Assembly (NCBI GenBank): GCA_033064195.1 | Contig: JARBJD010000078.1 | Span: 186,001-250,000, forward strand | Length of the DNA: 64,000 nt | Reading direction: 5' to 3' | Source of the DNA: Blattamonas nauphoetae | Lineage: Eukaryota > Preaxostyla > Oxymonadida | Shown: in pieces, positions 1-10,498 of the stretch | Position numbering within the stretch: position 1 is the stretch's first letter | How the letters are laid out: each line of letters begins with the position of its first letter | Program-made: the position numbers and the translations under genes | The notes under the pieces: model-generated | The model's input: the letters and a program-made list of their open reading frames with translations, nothing else | Databases searched by the model: none | Told to the model about the DNA's origin: nothing

Positions 1-3000
1 CCTCACGCATCCCCGTCACCATCAGCTGCAGATCCTGGTGGTCGGGAGTGATGGCAGACGAGGGGTCGCTGAGGAGGGTCAGGCGTTGGGCTGCGGTGAA
101 GAAGAGGTTGAGAAGGCCTTCCAATCCGAGGAACTCGCCTTGGATGCCGTAGATGCGCGGTTTGGCGCACTCCGCGGCTGTGTCCATCAAACACGTGGTC
201 GGCTGCAGAGCAATGCGGGCCATTTCGCTGTTTGGAACGAGTGTTCGAGTGACCTCCACACTGTCCATCAGCTCGTCCCCACTCAGATACTGCCCATCGC
301 CTGGCTTGGCACCCTGCATGCACTTGTTATGGATGGCGATGACGTGGTTGATGAGAATGGCTGCCTCCTGCTGCAGTCGGGTTGCGTTCTGAGTGAGGTG
401 AGAGAAGTCAGTCCAGCCTGGGCGTGTGGATTCAAAGGGGAAGTGCTTTGGGGGCTCAGTCACGGCGGGGAAGGCGATCTGGAGGACGAGGAAGTTGATG
501 ACGTTGAGCAGAGACAGACGATACAGCGAGAAGAAGATCTGGTTGCGGTCGGCAGCGACTTGAATTTGGGCGACGATGGTGACAGCGAACATGGAGCCGA
601 AGCTCGCGAACAGCAGAATGTTGAAGCAGAGGTAGAGGAAGATAATCCGCTTCGGGAGCAGCCCGCCCATCGACTTGACCTTGTCCCGCAGCATCTCCTC
701 TTCCTCGTCCAGCTCGACAGCCTGGTGTTCGGCAGCCTCTGCTGGGGGGTCGTCGAGTTCGGGTGACTGGGCTTCCTCGCGTGTTTTGTGCAGAGCAGTT
801 GCCTCCGACAGTTCTGACTCCCAAATCTCGGCGTTAGAGAAGGCGGGACGGTTGGGGCTGTGCATGAAGGAGTTGGAGGGAGAGATCATCTGCGAGGCGG
901 AGAACACGGGGCGGAAGGGGTGGTGTTGCAGCATCCCTTCGGGAGGGGAGTTGAAGCTGAGAATGCTGGAGCCTGTCACGTTTGGAACGTGGAACATGGA
1001 TTCTTGGAGCGGCGGAAGGACTGACATCGACATCGACTTGATCGGCATTGCGGAGTGGTACGTCGAGAGTGGGCTGGTTGTGTGGAGAGGAATGAAGCTC
1101 GATGTGGATTGAGCATTTGGAACATTCCGCTGCAGTCTGCGTGAGGGGACGGGCTCTAATTTGGGCTGCTCGTCCACTTCCTCCTTTCCTGCACCTTCCG
1201 CCTGTTCGCCGAGATGGATGGCTGTTGCTTGTGACTTGGCCGAGTCTGGCTCGACTTTCGAGATTTGGAGTTTCGACAGGGCTTTCACGGGAAGCTTCGG
1301 CTGCATTGCGAAGTGCTGAGTGCCCGCCAGCTCAGACGGACTGCGGAGGAGCAGGTCTCCCCTCCCGCTTTTGACCGACACAGCCACGCTTTTATCGTCG
1401 TCCGAAAGGAACTCGTCGAGATTGGCTTCGGAGTGAATGCTTTTGGAGTCGTTGTCTGCGAAGTCCTTTTTGTTGTCGATGTGCGCTCTTGTCTCGAAAA
1501 GCGTGCTGTCATCCTCAACCATGTTCTTGTCCGACTCGTTCAGTCGGTCCTTCAGCTTCTGTGCTGTCTTCTTTGAGATGTTGACGAAATTGAAAAATGA
1601 GGAGCGACGATGTGTGAGGTTCTTGCGGTACTGGAAGCAGAGGACGAAGGTTGTTGGGAAGACAGTGTAGATTGTGAGGAGTGCCACACACACGACCGTC
1701 ACGAAAATGGAGACGTTGCTTCCTGACTTCATCTGCTCGGAGAACGCGACGGCTGTCTCCTTCACAACCTCCATCTCGATCAGCGGGATGTTCAGAGTGA
1801 TGAAGAAGCGCTCGTTGTTTGTCACTGTTTCGACGACATTGCCGTACTCCGCAAGATGGAATCCGCTGTTGATGACGTGTGTCAGCATCTCCAGTGCCGA
1901 GATGTCGTCGGGCCAGATGTCCGAGATCTGCATGAACGAGTCGACAGACGTGAAGTAGAATCTGTACACAGGCGAGTCGAACCCGGGCTTCAGTTTCTCG
2001 ATGCAGTTGACGTAGAGCGTGCGGGTTGCGTCGGCCAGCTTCAACGCGGCCGACGTGATGCGCTCGCCGTTGATCTCGGCCTCGTGCATGTACCAGCAGC
2101 GGGTGACAAGGCCGGGGTCGGCGACGATCAGGTCGGAGAAGAAGGAGTGCCAGATTTTTGTGTCGATGAGGATGTTGGTGGAGTACACCTGGACGAGGGA
2201 GAACTGGAGGATCTCGTCGATCATGGCGACGTTCTGGTTGAAGATGACGAAGCACACGATGAGCGAGACGGCGAAGAAGACAATACTCACGACTGGCTGG
2301 AGGATGCACACCACATCCAGCGCAAGCCCGTTCCGCTCCTCAGCCTCCTCCTCGACGAGGTTGGAGAGACCAGACGCTCGCCGATTCTTCCGCGTCTTCT
2401 TCTTCCCCTTCTGGCGGCGTCGAGTGGAGTTGTTTGAGCGATAATTCGTGCCTGCCATGCTCTGTCCGTCAGTTCTTTCAATCGACCCTTTCGAGAAGAG
2501 TGACGCGGACTCGTCGGGTGCATGCATCTGCGAGCTCTCTTCGATCAGCGTTGCCTGGTTCAGCAGAACCATGCTCACGTCGTCCTGCCTGTCGATGTCC
2601 CTGATGAGCGCCCCGTACCCTCGCAGGACCTGCGTGCTGGTCGGGAAGCTCTCGAGGAGCGTGCGGTATTCTTTCTTCGCCAGCTCGCCTGCCCCCATCC
2701 CCTTCACCAAAAGCGAGTGTAACCTCTCCAGATCGAAGTGGCCTTTGCCCAGAAGCGTCCACACGTGTCGCATGTATGTTTTGGCGATCTCGTGGTTCTT
2801 TGTGGCTCGCTCGAGGCCTGTTCGGAAGAGCGTGGACATTGTCGCTTCACCCTGCTTGGACTTGGAGTGTTCGAGATCCCGAAGGAAGGAGAATTCGATC
2901 CAACGTTCGATGAGGTGAGGGACCGCAACTTTTGACTTTTGGAACGAAAGAATGGCGCGTTGGGGGTTGTTGGATACGGACATCTCCAGAAGCGCAGTGA

Positions 3001-4730
3001 TGGTCCAAAACGAGGAGGATCCCGGAAATCGTTCGTTTCCTGTTTTAAGCAAGTCCATCAGAAGATCTTGCGCTTCTTGATTGTTTCTGAGTTCCTTTTG
3101 CTGGATGAAGCGGATGGCGTATTCGAGTGTCAATTCGTATTTGTATTTTGGAAGTGCACGCGGCAGAACAAGGTTGGTCGAGGAACGAGTCGTGGAGGAT
3201 GGTTTGCGTGTGTGAGCTGCCGCTGAATCGGTGAAGCGTTGCGTGCTCTGTCGATCAGACGGGATGAGGCTCATATAGTTCCCGGTTGGCGTTCTGGGCT
3301 CAGAAACGGTGATATGTGTTTGCGGGGATGGGAGATGTTGCTTGGAATCACTGATGTCACCGAGAAAGATGACCTGTGGAGAGGAGAGAACGCTCGTGAT
3401 TGACGGAACGGCCTGCGTTTGATCGTCGGTAAATTTGGTGGTGGGAGGAGCATCACGATCTGTTGTCTGCATGAGTTCTTGTTGTGGCATAGAATGTTTC
3501 TGAGAGTTGTTGTGCTGGTCAATGAGGAGTTTCTTCTTTCGATGAGTGATTGGGACAGAATCATCCGGGCGCATTGCATATGCACGACGGGAGAGAAATG
3601 AGGAAAGAAAGAATGACCCAATGGCAAGGCCAATTGCCAGCAGGATCGTACAAACCATGAAGACAATGGGGAGTGATATATGGACAGTCTTTCCCACAGG
3701 AAACAAGAATAAAGAGAGAACAGAAGACAAGGACGAGATAAATCCTATCGAACATCCGGCAGCATACAAAGAATTGCCCAGAGTGGAGAAGAGCGGTCGG
3801 TAGAAGATGAACAGAACGGTGGAGACGAGGAAGAGTGCAGTTGTCAAAATCAAAGGGACAGCCGGGTATGAAAAGAGAACAGGTGACAAAATGGACAGCA
3901 CGACAGTGCAGACGAACAAGGTCCCGGGAACAAAATTGGTGTTTGTGGCAAATGGCTTTGACTTGCCAATACTTGTGTCGAAGGCAAAGAAATGGTAGAA
4001 AAACGAAGGAATCGCAAATAGGACCAAGAAAACAAGGCCCAACACAAGAGAGGTCGGTTTGGTGATGGAGGAACATTGGAGGGGGTATGGGAAACTGGAG
4101 TCGTGCTGCATGACGCAGTGCAATGCTCCAACACAAACATTCACGAAAGGAAGAGCAAAAAGAGTGCAAAGAAGGGAAAGGGCAGTCGCCGACAGCGAGT
4201 AGAGACGTTTGGGGATCTGTTTCTCATGTTTGGAGAGAATCGAGAAGATCAACGAGAGGGTGAATGATAGGAGATAAATCGAGCACATGATCACAAGTAA
4301 GATGAACAGAGAAGAATCATTCATCCAGGAGATGCTAAAGTCCAGATAACTGATTCAATGAGTGATTGACGATGAGATACATACTGGAACACAGAGTACA
4401 CGATATTTCCAACTTGTCCAGAAACAGGCCACACATGGAAGCGTGTGGTAAGCCCGATCCACTGGAGGACGGTGACGGCAAAAACCACGAGATTGAACCA
4501 TCCAGGCAGTGAGATATTCTTGAGAAAAAGTGTCAGAAATGTATCGAACATACTCGAAAAAGTGGATAAAAGAAGAAAAATAGGCTGAAAAGAGATGAGA
4601 GAACACCGAACGCACACAGTTGATCGACAATCGAGAAACGAGATCCGGAGAGTGTCTGATACGCCGACAATTCAGAAGAAACAGATCGTGCTACGGAACA
4701 ATTTTCATCAGCACGCGACACTGAATCCAT
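1..4730 (-). CDS. TmcB-like multi-spanning membrane protein (3' end cut off by window edge)
   Basis: Reading from ATG at 4730, a short first exon is followed by a very short intron (about 4585-4604) and a 35-nt intron (4350-4384). The frame then stays open to the window edge, giving about 1,550 residues without a stop. The N-terminal part has many hydrophobic segments, e.g. the stretch with LVLGLVFLVLFAIPSFFYHF. A cytosolic-looking Ser/Pro-rich linker follows, then a helical repeat-like region (YKYELTLEYAIRFI, and LRGYGALIRDIDRQDD near 2610). Further downstream are at least three more membrane spans (about 2240-2300, 1640-1710, 570-650). This layout, especially the GALIRDI motif before a second membrane block, is what I know from the 'tiny macrocysts' TmcB/TmcC proteins of Dictyostelium and ciliates, some of which carry PAS domains. 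No PAS domain is recognisable by eye here. Function is unknown; a role in mechanosensing or signalling is only a guess. The first intron is the least certain part of the model. Confidence 0.7.
4350..4384 (-). other. 35-nt intron in the TmcB-like gene
   Basis: On the minus strand the segment begins GTATGTATC and ends AATCAG. Removing it joins VFQ/H to YLDFSISWMND in one open frame, while the other two phases hit stops at once. This is a clear example of the short intron class in this window. Confidence 0.75.
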
Positions 4731-5356
4731 GGCAGTTCTGCTGAATGGTCCTGGTCGACGAGAGAGGCGACAAGATCACCCATACTTTAGTTTGTCCAGA
4801 TCGTCATGGAGTGTCAGGAGTGAATATGACGCGTTTTAGGGATCTTAGATGTTTGATAAATTTATGTCTCTATTAGAAACAAACACGTTTGTGATATTTC
4901 GCAAAAGCAGCTAAAATTGTAAAAATCAAAGAGAGAATGGACTCTTTCCAGAACCGATTGAATGAGACAAACCCGTTTTTTCAAAAAAAAAATACAGATA
5001 TCGTACTATTGTGTGAAAATTTGGTCTTCCCACCTCTTCGAATCGTGTTCACAGTCGTCTTTTGAGCGATTTAAAACTTCGATACGCTCTCAAAACATGA
5101 AAAGTGTACAGATTATGGTTGAAAATGATGTCTCTTCGCTGAATATTGATTGATGAAAAATCACTCGATATTTTGGATGACACCTCATCTTTCGAATAAT
5201 AACATTTGTATTTTTTGATATCATTCAAAAGTTCGAGTCCCCATCAGGGCTTTCCACCCACAGAGCCGACTTTCTCAATTCATTCAGATTCACGATTATT
5301 CTTGTTGATATAATTCATGCGAACATTTTCCTTGGAGCATTCGTCTCAATTTCATC
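4731..5356. other. AT-rich intergenic stretch, no gene seen
   Basis: Upstream flank of the TmcB-like gene. It is AT-rich with no convincing coding frame. CAGGGCTTTCCA at 5245 resembles a hAT terminal inverted repeat and could be the left end of the relic that follows, but no matching right end was found. Confidence 0.4.
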
Positions 5357-6660
5357 TTGAAGACGAGATCCGGGATTGATCACATTCCCATATTTTTCTC
5401 GATGGATCCAAACTTCGCCACTTCGCATCCTCTTCTTTCTTCTATCAATGATTTGAAACAAGCTAGGCTGATAAAGGAATTTGAAAACATGTTTCCGACT
5501 GAGAAAGGTCTGTTTAAGCAAGTTGATGGTGAAGGGATTCTCTGTTGCAGATGCTCTGAATTCTATCAAAACAAGCGTCTCAAAAATCAATCATTTATGA
5601 TGCGATATTCGACAAGTATTACACTCAAGGACCTAGTGAAACACACTCAAACAAACCTTCACACGAATGCTGAATCAAATCAGACAATACACAGTGGGCC
5701 AACTCAAAACACGCATTCTCTAATGCATCTCTCCAATATCCTGATCACAAACTTATTTCAATCTGTCCATTACATATCGAAACACAATCTCCCAATTTGT
5801 CATCATCGATCACTCGTAACTGAGTTCGATTGCGCAGCGAATCTTCCTCCTCATCAGTCGGCACATTTCAATCGCATCGTTCCCTCATCTCAAAAACATG
5901 TCCGTTTGATTCTGTGATCATCGATTCATCAACAGATCTCTCTACAAGTAGTCATCTCATCGTTATTCTGAAGTCTTTTGATCAAACCGAACAACCGATT
6001 CATCAAGCTGTTTCACTCCCTCACATCTCTTCGTCATCTGGTGAACAGATTCTGAACGCTGTTCAATCGACTCTCGAAAAATATGAGCTCCCACTTCAGA
6101 ACTGTCTTTCAATTTCTTCGGATGGTGACAGTTCGATGAGAGGAGAGATGGATGGTTTTTTGGGAAGATTTAGAGTTGCAGATTTTCGAGGAATACATGT
6201 TCATTGTTTCGCTTCCCTGTGAGAAATATATTCGATTCATTTCGATGAAACTTGTCCGATATCGATGGATACTAAATTCGATTCATTCCTGGATAAAATT
6301 GGAGTCGAGATCGATTCAGAGATGTCATTGGGAGAGAGCCGTTGCTCCAAGATCATCCCCCGCAACGACACACTTCTTTATCCACGCCTAACCATCCTCA
6401 GTCAATTCTGCTTGCTCGTGTCTCCAACATCTGTCGAGGCTGAACGTGGCTTCAGTCGAACTAATCGGATCAAGACGTTCTTTCGATCGTCTCTTTCCAG
6501 TTCAACCCTCGAATCCCTCTTCCTTATTTCTCTGAATGCTCCTGAACATCTTTCCAATCACCACTACCAAAAACTGATTCATGAATACCAGACACTTCAC
6601 CCACAACCAAGGTATCGTCCAATCTCGAAAACAGCGAAAGTGAGAAAACGATGCGAGTGA
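5357..6660 (+). pseudogene. hAT-family DNA transposase relic, internally deleted
   Basis: Plain DNA transposon. Three pieces lie in order but not in one frame. The first (5357-5917) has a Cys-x2-Cys near CCRCSEF and later His residues, like a degenerate BED/TTF finger. The second (about 5890-6222) contains IIDSSTDLS, resembling the first catalytic Asp block of hAT enzymes, and SSDGDSSMRGEMDGF ending in HVHCFASL, the block before the large helical insertion. The third (6265-6660) contains SPTSVEAERGFSRTNRIKT, the C-terminal hAT dimerisation signature, ending at a normal stop. Between the second and third pieces roughly 200-300 residues usual for hAT transposases are absent, and the frame changes around 5880-5900 and again near 6220-6265. 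The element cannot encode an active enzyme. Identification rests on the C-terminal motif and the order of blocks. Confidence 0.75.
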
Positions 6661-7504
6661 GTGAAGATTAGGGAGACGAGAATGAGAGATTGATGGATGT
6701 CATGGAAGAGATGGACATTTGGGAGACTGAAACTGAAGCACGGCTTCTCTTGTCCTCGTTCTCGACTCATTCGTCTGTGTCTCTTCATCCTCCCCCAAGT
6801 CTCTCCTTCTCAGTATCCATTCCGTCGTTTCCATCCATTCCATCGAGAATGATTCATCACGAGAAACAATCCAACAAGCGATTTGATCCAATTCATGCAT
6901 ACTTCTCCAAACTGTGGGAACGGAAAGAGCCATCGTCCGAACCGTTCTCTCTCTCATCACAGATTGCTCGAGCATTCGGAGAGAATGCGTTGGGATGTTG
7001 CAACCCAGACAGTGCTTGCGCATCACGAATCTACAGAAGATAAAAAGAGAGATACTAAAAATGATAAAAATCAGAAACCCCACTCCCACTCGCCCTCAAC
7101 AAGAAGATCCACAAGAAGAAAAAACACAACTCACTCCCCCACTTGCTCAACAAGAAGATCAACAACACGAACAAGCTTCCCTCCCTCTCGCAACGACAAT
7201 CAGTAGGCAAAGCTTCCCTTCGACAAGCTGACACGTTCGAATAAAAAACTCCCCTTCGGCTAGCGAACAAACAAGAGTCATCTCGGCAAAACGATCAACA
7301 TACTCCCGCACCTCAACTTGAAGACCATTCCTGCAGGCCGAACCCAACCATTCTCTCCAACGTATCTCCTCGAAGAAAGATATATGCCGAGCAAAACGAA
7401 CAACAATCTCACAAGCTTCACCTAAAGGAAACAATAAGAGATGATAAAAACAAACTACAAACTTCCACGCTTCACCTCGAGGAATGACTTTTTTTTCCAA
7501 GGTA
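6661..7504. other. Purine-rich spacer, no gene seen
   Basis: The stretch has A-rich, GAAGA-type low complexity between about 7030 and 7200 and several scattered copies of AAGCTTCC/AAGCTTCA (7170-7470). Open frames exist but are Ser/Thr/Arg-rich and carry no recognisable motif. It may be part of the hAT relic's 3' flank. Confidence 0.35.
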
Positions 7505-7640
7505 CAGTCGGAATAGTTCAACATCGCAGGAAAATAATTCAACGTCGAACACAATAGTTCAACATCGAACAAAATTGTGCAACATCGAACATAATAATTC
7601 AACATCGAAAATGAATAATTCAACATCGAACAAGAAATTC
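7505..7640. repeat. Left inverted-terminal iteron array (six TTCAACATCGAAC-type units)
   Basis: Six diverged copies of the core TTCAACATCGAAC, separated by A/T-rich spacers such as AAAATAG and ATAATAA. They are inverted relative to the array at 8283-8411. Regular spacing near two helical turns suggests multiple protein binding sites, presumably for a transposase. Confidence 0.75.
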
Positions 7641-8282
7641 GTATGACGATAAAAAGCACCAGAGCATTCAAACAAATCTGCGTGCACGTTTAATATCAGT
7701 GAATTACGTACCGAATCGATGAAACCGACATTTTTTTCATTGTTTTGAGATTCGATCGGAAATAGAATGCACTTTTCACCCTTTACCATTCATCAATGTC
7801 GACAACAATTGTTTTCACATTTTTTCTTTTTCCCAAACTCGGTATTCAGACCTAAACTGTCAGTTTGACTCTGATTTTCACCCCCTCTGTCATTAAAAAC
7901 ATCATTTGTCTCCATTCACTGCGGTTCATGATCATGACTACGACTGTCAGACCCGATTTTGCGTCTGAATTTAAGAAATGGCCACCTTCCAAATTGGGGT
8001 TGTCAATTATTACTACCAACTTCATCTTTTTTGATGTCTTAGCCATGGATGATCGTGTTATAGAAAGTTGAGCAGTTGTGAGATTCAATGCATGGACATG
8101 TGGCAACAGAGTGAAGAAAGAGACGTTCCGGTCAACTAAGGTTCTCATCTACCATTCGTAAATGTTCCAAATTGTACCAGTTGATCGAGGCATTACTTCT
8201 TCGATCGAATCCCTTTCGACTCTGATATCATTACATATTCAATTCAGGCTTTAAGGCACACAAATAAAGGAGAGGCTTTTTG

Positions 8283-8411
8283 TTGTTCGATGTTGAATTA
8301 TTCGTATTCGATGTTGAATTATTATGTTCGATGTTGAACAATTTTGTTCGATGTTGAACTATTTTGTTCGATGTTGAATTATTCCGTTTCGATGTTGAAC
8401 TATTCCGACTG
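8283..8411. repeat. Right inverted-terminal iteron array
   Basis: Six copies of GTTCGATGTTGAA (reverse complement of the left unit) with TTATT/TTTT spacers, ending in the terminal ATTCCGACTG before a TA dinucleotide. Near mirror image of the left array. Confidence 0.75.
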
Positions 8412-8454
8412 TACATCCTACATATTATTCATAGAAGATACACCAAAAACTGTT

Positions 8455-8610
8455 CTATATTGAACAGAAATTCTTCTATTCTGAACTTGATTATTCTATT
8501 TTGAACTTGATTCTTCGATTATGACCAGGGATTGTTCAATTTTGGACTTGATTGTTTTTAAATGATCGGTGATTGTTCAAATATGAACTGTGATTGTTCA
8601 GATTTAGAAG
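8455..8610. repeat. Left subterminal repeats of the mariner-type element
   Basis: Diverged spaced copies of TTGTTCAAAT / GATTGTTCA / TTCTATTTTGAAC, mirroring the array at 10300-10480. Likely transposase binding sites. Confidence 0.6.
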
Positions 8611-8644
8611 GGCATTATTTTAATATGCTCATCTCATTCCTTGA

Positions 8645-10189
8645 ATGATGAGAGAAGCCAATTCCTCAAAATCGATATTTCGTATTCCCATATTTTTGTT
8701 TTGGAATGTGTGGTATAAAGGTACAGTCGAGTATATGTTCCCTATTCGAGATTCATCCTTCTCTATGACAGACCAACCTGAGATCACCCCTCCAAGCGAA
8801 ACAGAACAGGTGTTCGACATTCTACCAACCCAGGACCAACTGCGAACAAATCTGGTTCGATCAAGAGATGAATTGGCCACTCATCTTCTTGATCGAACAG
8901 ATCATCTGCCTCCTGCAGAGGTTCATGATGACCCACCTGCTGCACCAATTCCATTCGAGTTTCCAGACATGTTGCCACCAATTCAAAAAGTCAAACGAGG
9001 GAGACCCACAAAAAATCAACCAGCTGATGAAGCACAAACTGGAAAAAGAAAGAAATACGTCTATCTAGGAAACCATGACAGGGAAATGATTCGAAAGCAT
9101 GCTAAATTGGGAATGACAGTACAAGACCTCATGACAGATTACCATGTGAGCAAAGGCACAATTTCCAATATACTCAACGAAAAAGAACCACCAAAACCAA
9201 AAGGAGGGCCGGTCTATCGAAAGATCACACCTGACATTTCAAAGGAAATGACAAAACAACTCTTCGAGAAGCCAACAATCACAGGTGCCTCTCTCTCAGC
9301 GACTGTTCAGGAGAAATTTGGAGTGACAGTATCACCTTCACGAATCAACTCTCATCTCAGATCGAAAAAGATGGAGGAGCATGACTGTCCAGTCTTCACA
9401 GTAAAACGGATCCGGAATGTCAACGAGGCTCGATTGTCAGAAGTGACAAAGAATGCTCGAATCAATTATGTACAGGCATATGCAATATTCAAAGAAATGG
9501 GAAAAGAATTGATATTCATTGATGAAACGTCCTTCAATGTCACAAACTTCAAAACAGAAGGTCGCTCACCAATTGGCAATAGATGTGTTTTTCGCACGAA
9601 CAGGTTCGAAATGAAGAACCTGACAGCAATCACAGCCATCAGCGAATTCTTAGGGGTCGTCCACGTGACATGGGTTGAAGGACCTGTCGATGCAATGGCG
9701 TTTCGTTCATTTCTTCTCTCGCTGATGGAAACACTCCAAGTGTTCTTTCGAGAAGGCACTGTCCTGGTGATGGACAATGTCGGACTTCACAAAACTGATG
9801 AAGTTCTCCATCTTATCCAGGAGAAAAATTATATTCCGTTCTTTATAGCACCCAACAGCTGTGAGTTAAACCCAATCGAATACGTGTTCGGCATCCTCAA
9901 AAGTCGGCTTGACATTCCTCCATCAGTTCGCACAATCAACAATCTTCGTGACCATCTGACCGAAGTTGTCAAGACGGTGACCAGAACTGAAGTTAGAAAA
10001 TGTGTGAATATGGTATTTCTGCGACTGTTTCCAAAAGTTCTCAGAGGAGAAGACCTTCAAGATGTATTCTACCAGATGAATCATGGTCCACTTGCGATTA
10101 CGGACGAAGAAGATGCAACGACAGAGACCATGGCTGGACACAGCATCGAAAATCATCCAGAACCTCACATTGATGAACCAGAGGACTAA
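8645..10189 (+). CDS. Tc1/mariner-type DD34E transposase
   Basis: An uninterrupted frame of 514 codons. The first ATG is at 8645; another in-frame ATG at 8765 (MTDQPEITPPSE) would be a tidier start. A basic KRGRPTKN stretch (around residue 118) looks like an AT-hook. It is followed by a helix-turn-helix region (DLMTDYHVSKGTISNIL) and a second one (PSRINSHLRSKK). The catalytic triad is visible: Asp in LIFIDETSFN, Asp in LVMDNVGLHK, and Glu in CELNPIEYVF. There are 34 residues between the last two, as in the Tc1 branch. The frame ends at TAA just inside the right subterminal array. The protein is predicted to cut and reinsert the 8441-10496 element, and it might also act on related ends. Confidence 0.85.
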   Translation: MMREANSSKSIFRIPIFLFWNVWYKGTVEYMFPIRDSSFSMTDQPEITPPSETEQVFDILPTQDQLRTNLVRSRDELATHLLDRTDHLPPAEVHDDPPAAPIPFEFPDMLPPIQKVKRGRPTKNQPADEAQTGKRKKYVYLGNHDREMIRKHAKLGMTVQDLMTDYHVSKGTISNILNEKEPPKPKGGPVYRKITPDISKEMTKQLFEKPTITGASLSATVQEKFGVTVSPSRINSHLRSKKMEEHDCPVFTVKRIRNVNEARLSEVTKNARINYVQAYAIFKEMGKELIFIDETSFNVTNFKTEGRSPIGNRCVFRTNRFEMKNLTAITAISEFLGVVHVTWVEGPVDAMAFRSFLLSLMETLQVFFREGTVLVMDNVGLHKTDEVLHLIQEKNYIPFFIAPNSCELNPIEYVFGILKSRLDIPPSVRTINNLRDHLTEVVKTVTRTEVRKCVNMVFLRLFPKVLRGEDLQDVFYQMNHGPLAITDEEDATTETMAGHSIENHPEPHIDEPED

Positions 10190-10299
10190 AGTGAGCGAAT
10201 TTTGCATGAAGTTTTTCTTTTAAGATTTCTTTTCTTCATGTCAGTATTGATTTGAAATCGAATTTTTTCCTGATTTTGAGATTCATGACCTTCTGGAAC

Positions 10300-10480
10300 A
10301 GACTCTGTTCAAATATGAACAATCAGAGTTCATTTTCAAATAATCACCGTTCAGAATCGAACAATCACATTCATATTTGAACAATCACTGTTCAAATTAA
10401 AACAATCAAGTCCAAAATCGAACAATCAGAGATCAAACAAGAACAATCAAGATCAAATCAGAACAATCACTGTTCATAAT
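10300..10480. repeat. Right subterminal repeats of the mariner-type element
   Basis: About ten copies of a GAACAATCA motif separated by short A/T spacers, in inverted orientation to the left array. Confidence 0.65.
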
Positions 10481-10498
10481 AGTATAATTTTTGGTGTA

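Larger units (their letters stand above)
7505..8411. mobile_element. Non-autonomous TA-flanked DNA element with iteron-array inverted ends
   Basis: The left end reads CAGTCGGAATAGTTCAACAT and the right end is its reverse complement (…TTGAACTATTCCGACTG). Both are flanked by TA (7503-7504 and 8412-8413), as expected for Tc1/mariner-type insertion. Each terminal inverted repeat is about 125 bp and consists of six spaced copies of a TTCAACATCGAAC core, with a period of about 20 bp. The two ends agree at most positions. The interior (about 7650-8280) has no transposase-like frame, so this looks like a MITE-like passenger mobilised by an enzyme encoded elsewhere. A solitary copy of the same end lies at 16024. 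Confidence 0.8.
8441..10496 (+). mobile_element. Tc1/mariner-type DNA transposon, apparently intact
   Basis: The ends read CACCAAAAA at 8441 and TTTTTGGTG ending at 10496, each bordered by TA (8439-8440, 10497-10498), the usual target duplication of this superfamily. Inside each end lies a long run of spaced GAACAATCA/TGATTGTTC motifs (about 8455-8610 and 10300-10480). One long transposase frame fills the middle. Total length is 2,056 bp. The outer 9-10 bp match exactly and the subterminal arrays are diverged, so the element may be fairly young but not brand new. Confidence 0.85.

Noticed and set aside
5226-5245. tRNA T-arm-like sequence (AAGTTCGAGTCCCC), and another near 13088 (AAGTTCAAATCC)
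   Set aside because: The flanking bases do not form the T-stem well and no acceptor, D or anticodon arm could be matched at the right distances. No tRNA gene is called.
7505-7640. Regularly spaced repeats that could be taken for a CRISPR array
   Set aside because: Units are diverged, spacers are short and A/T-rich rather than unique, the array is mirrored at the other end of a TA-bounded element, and the host is a eukaryote.
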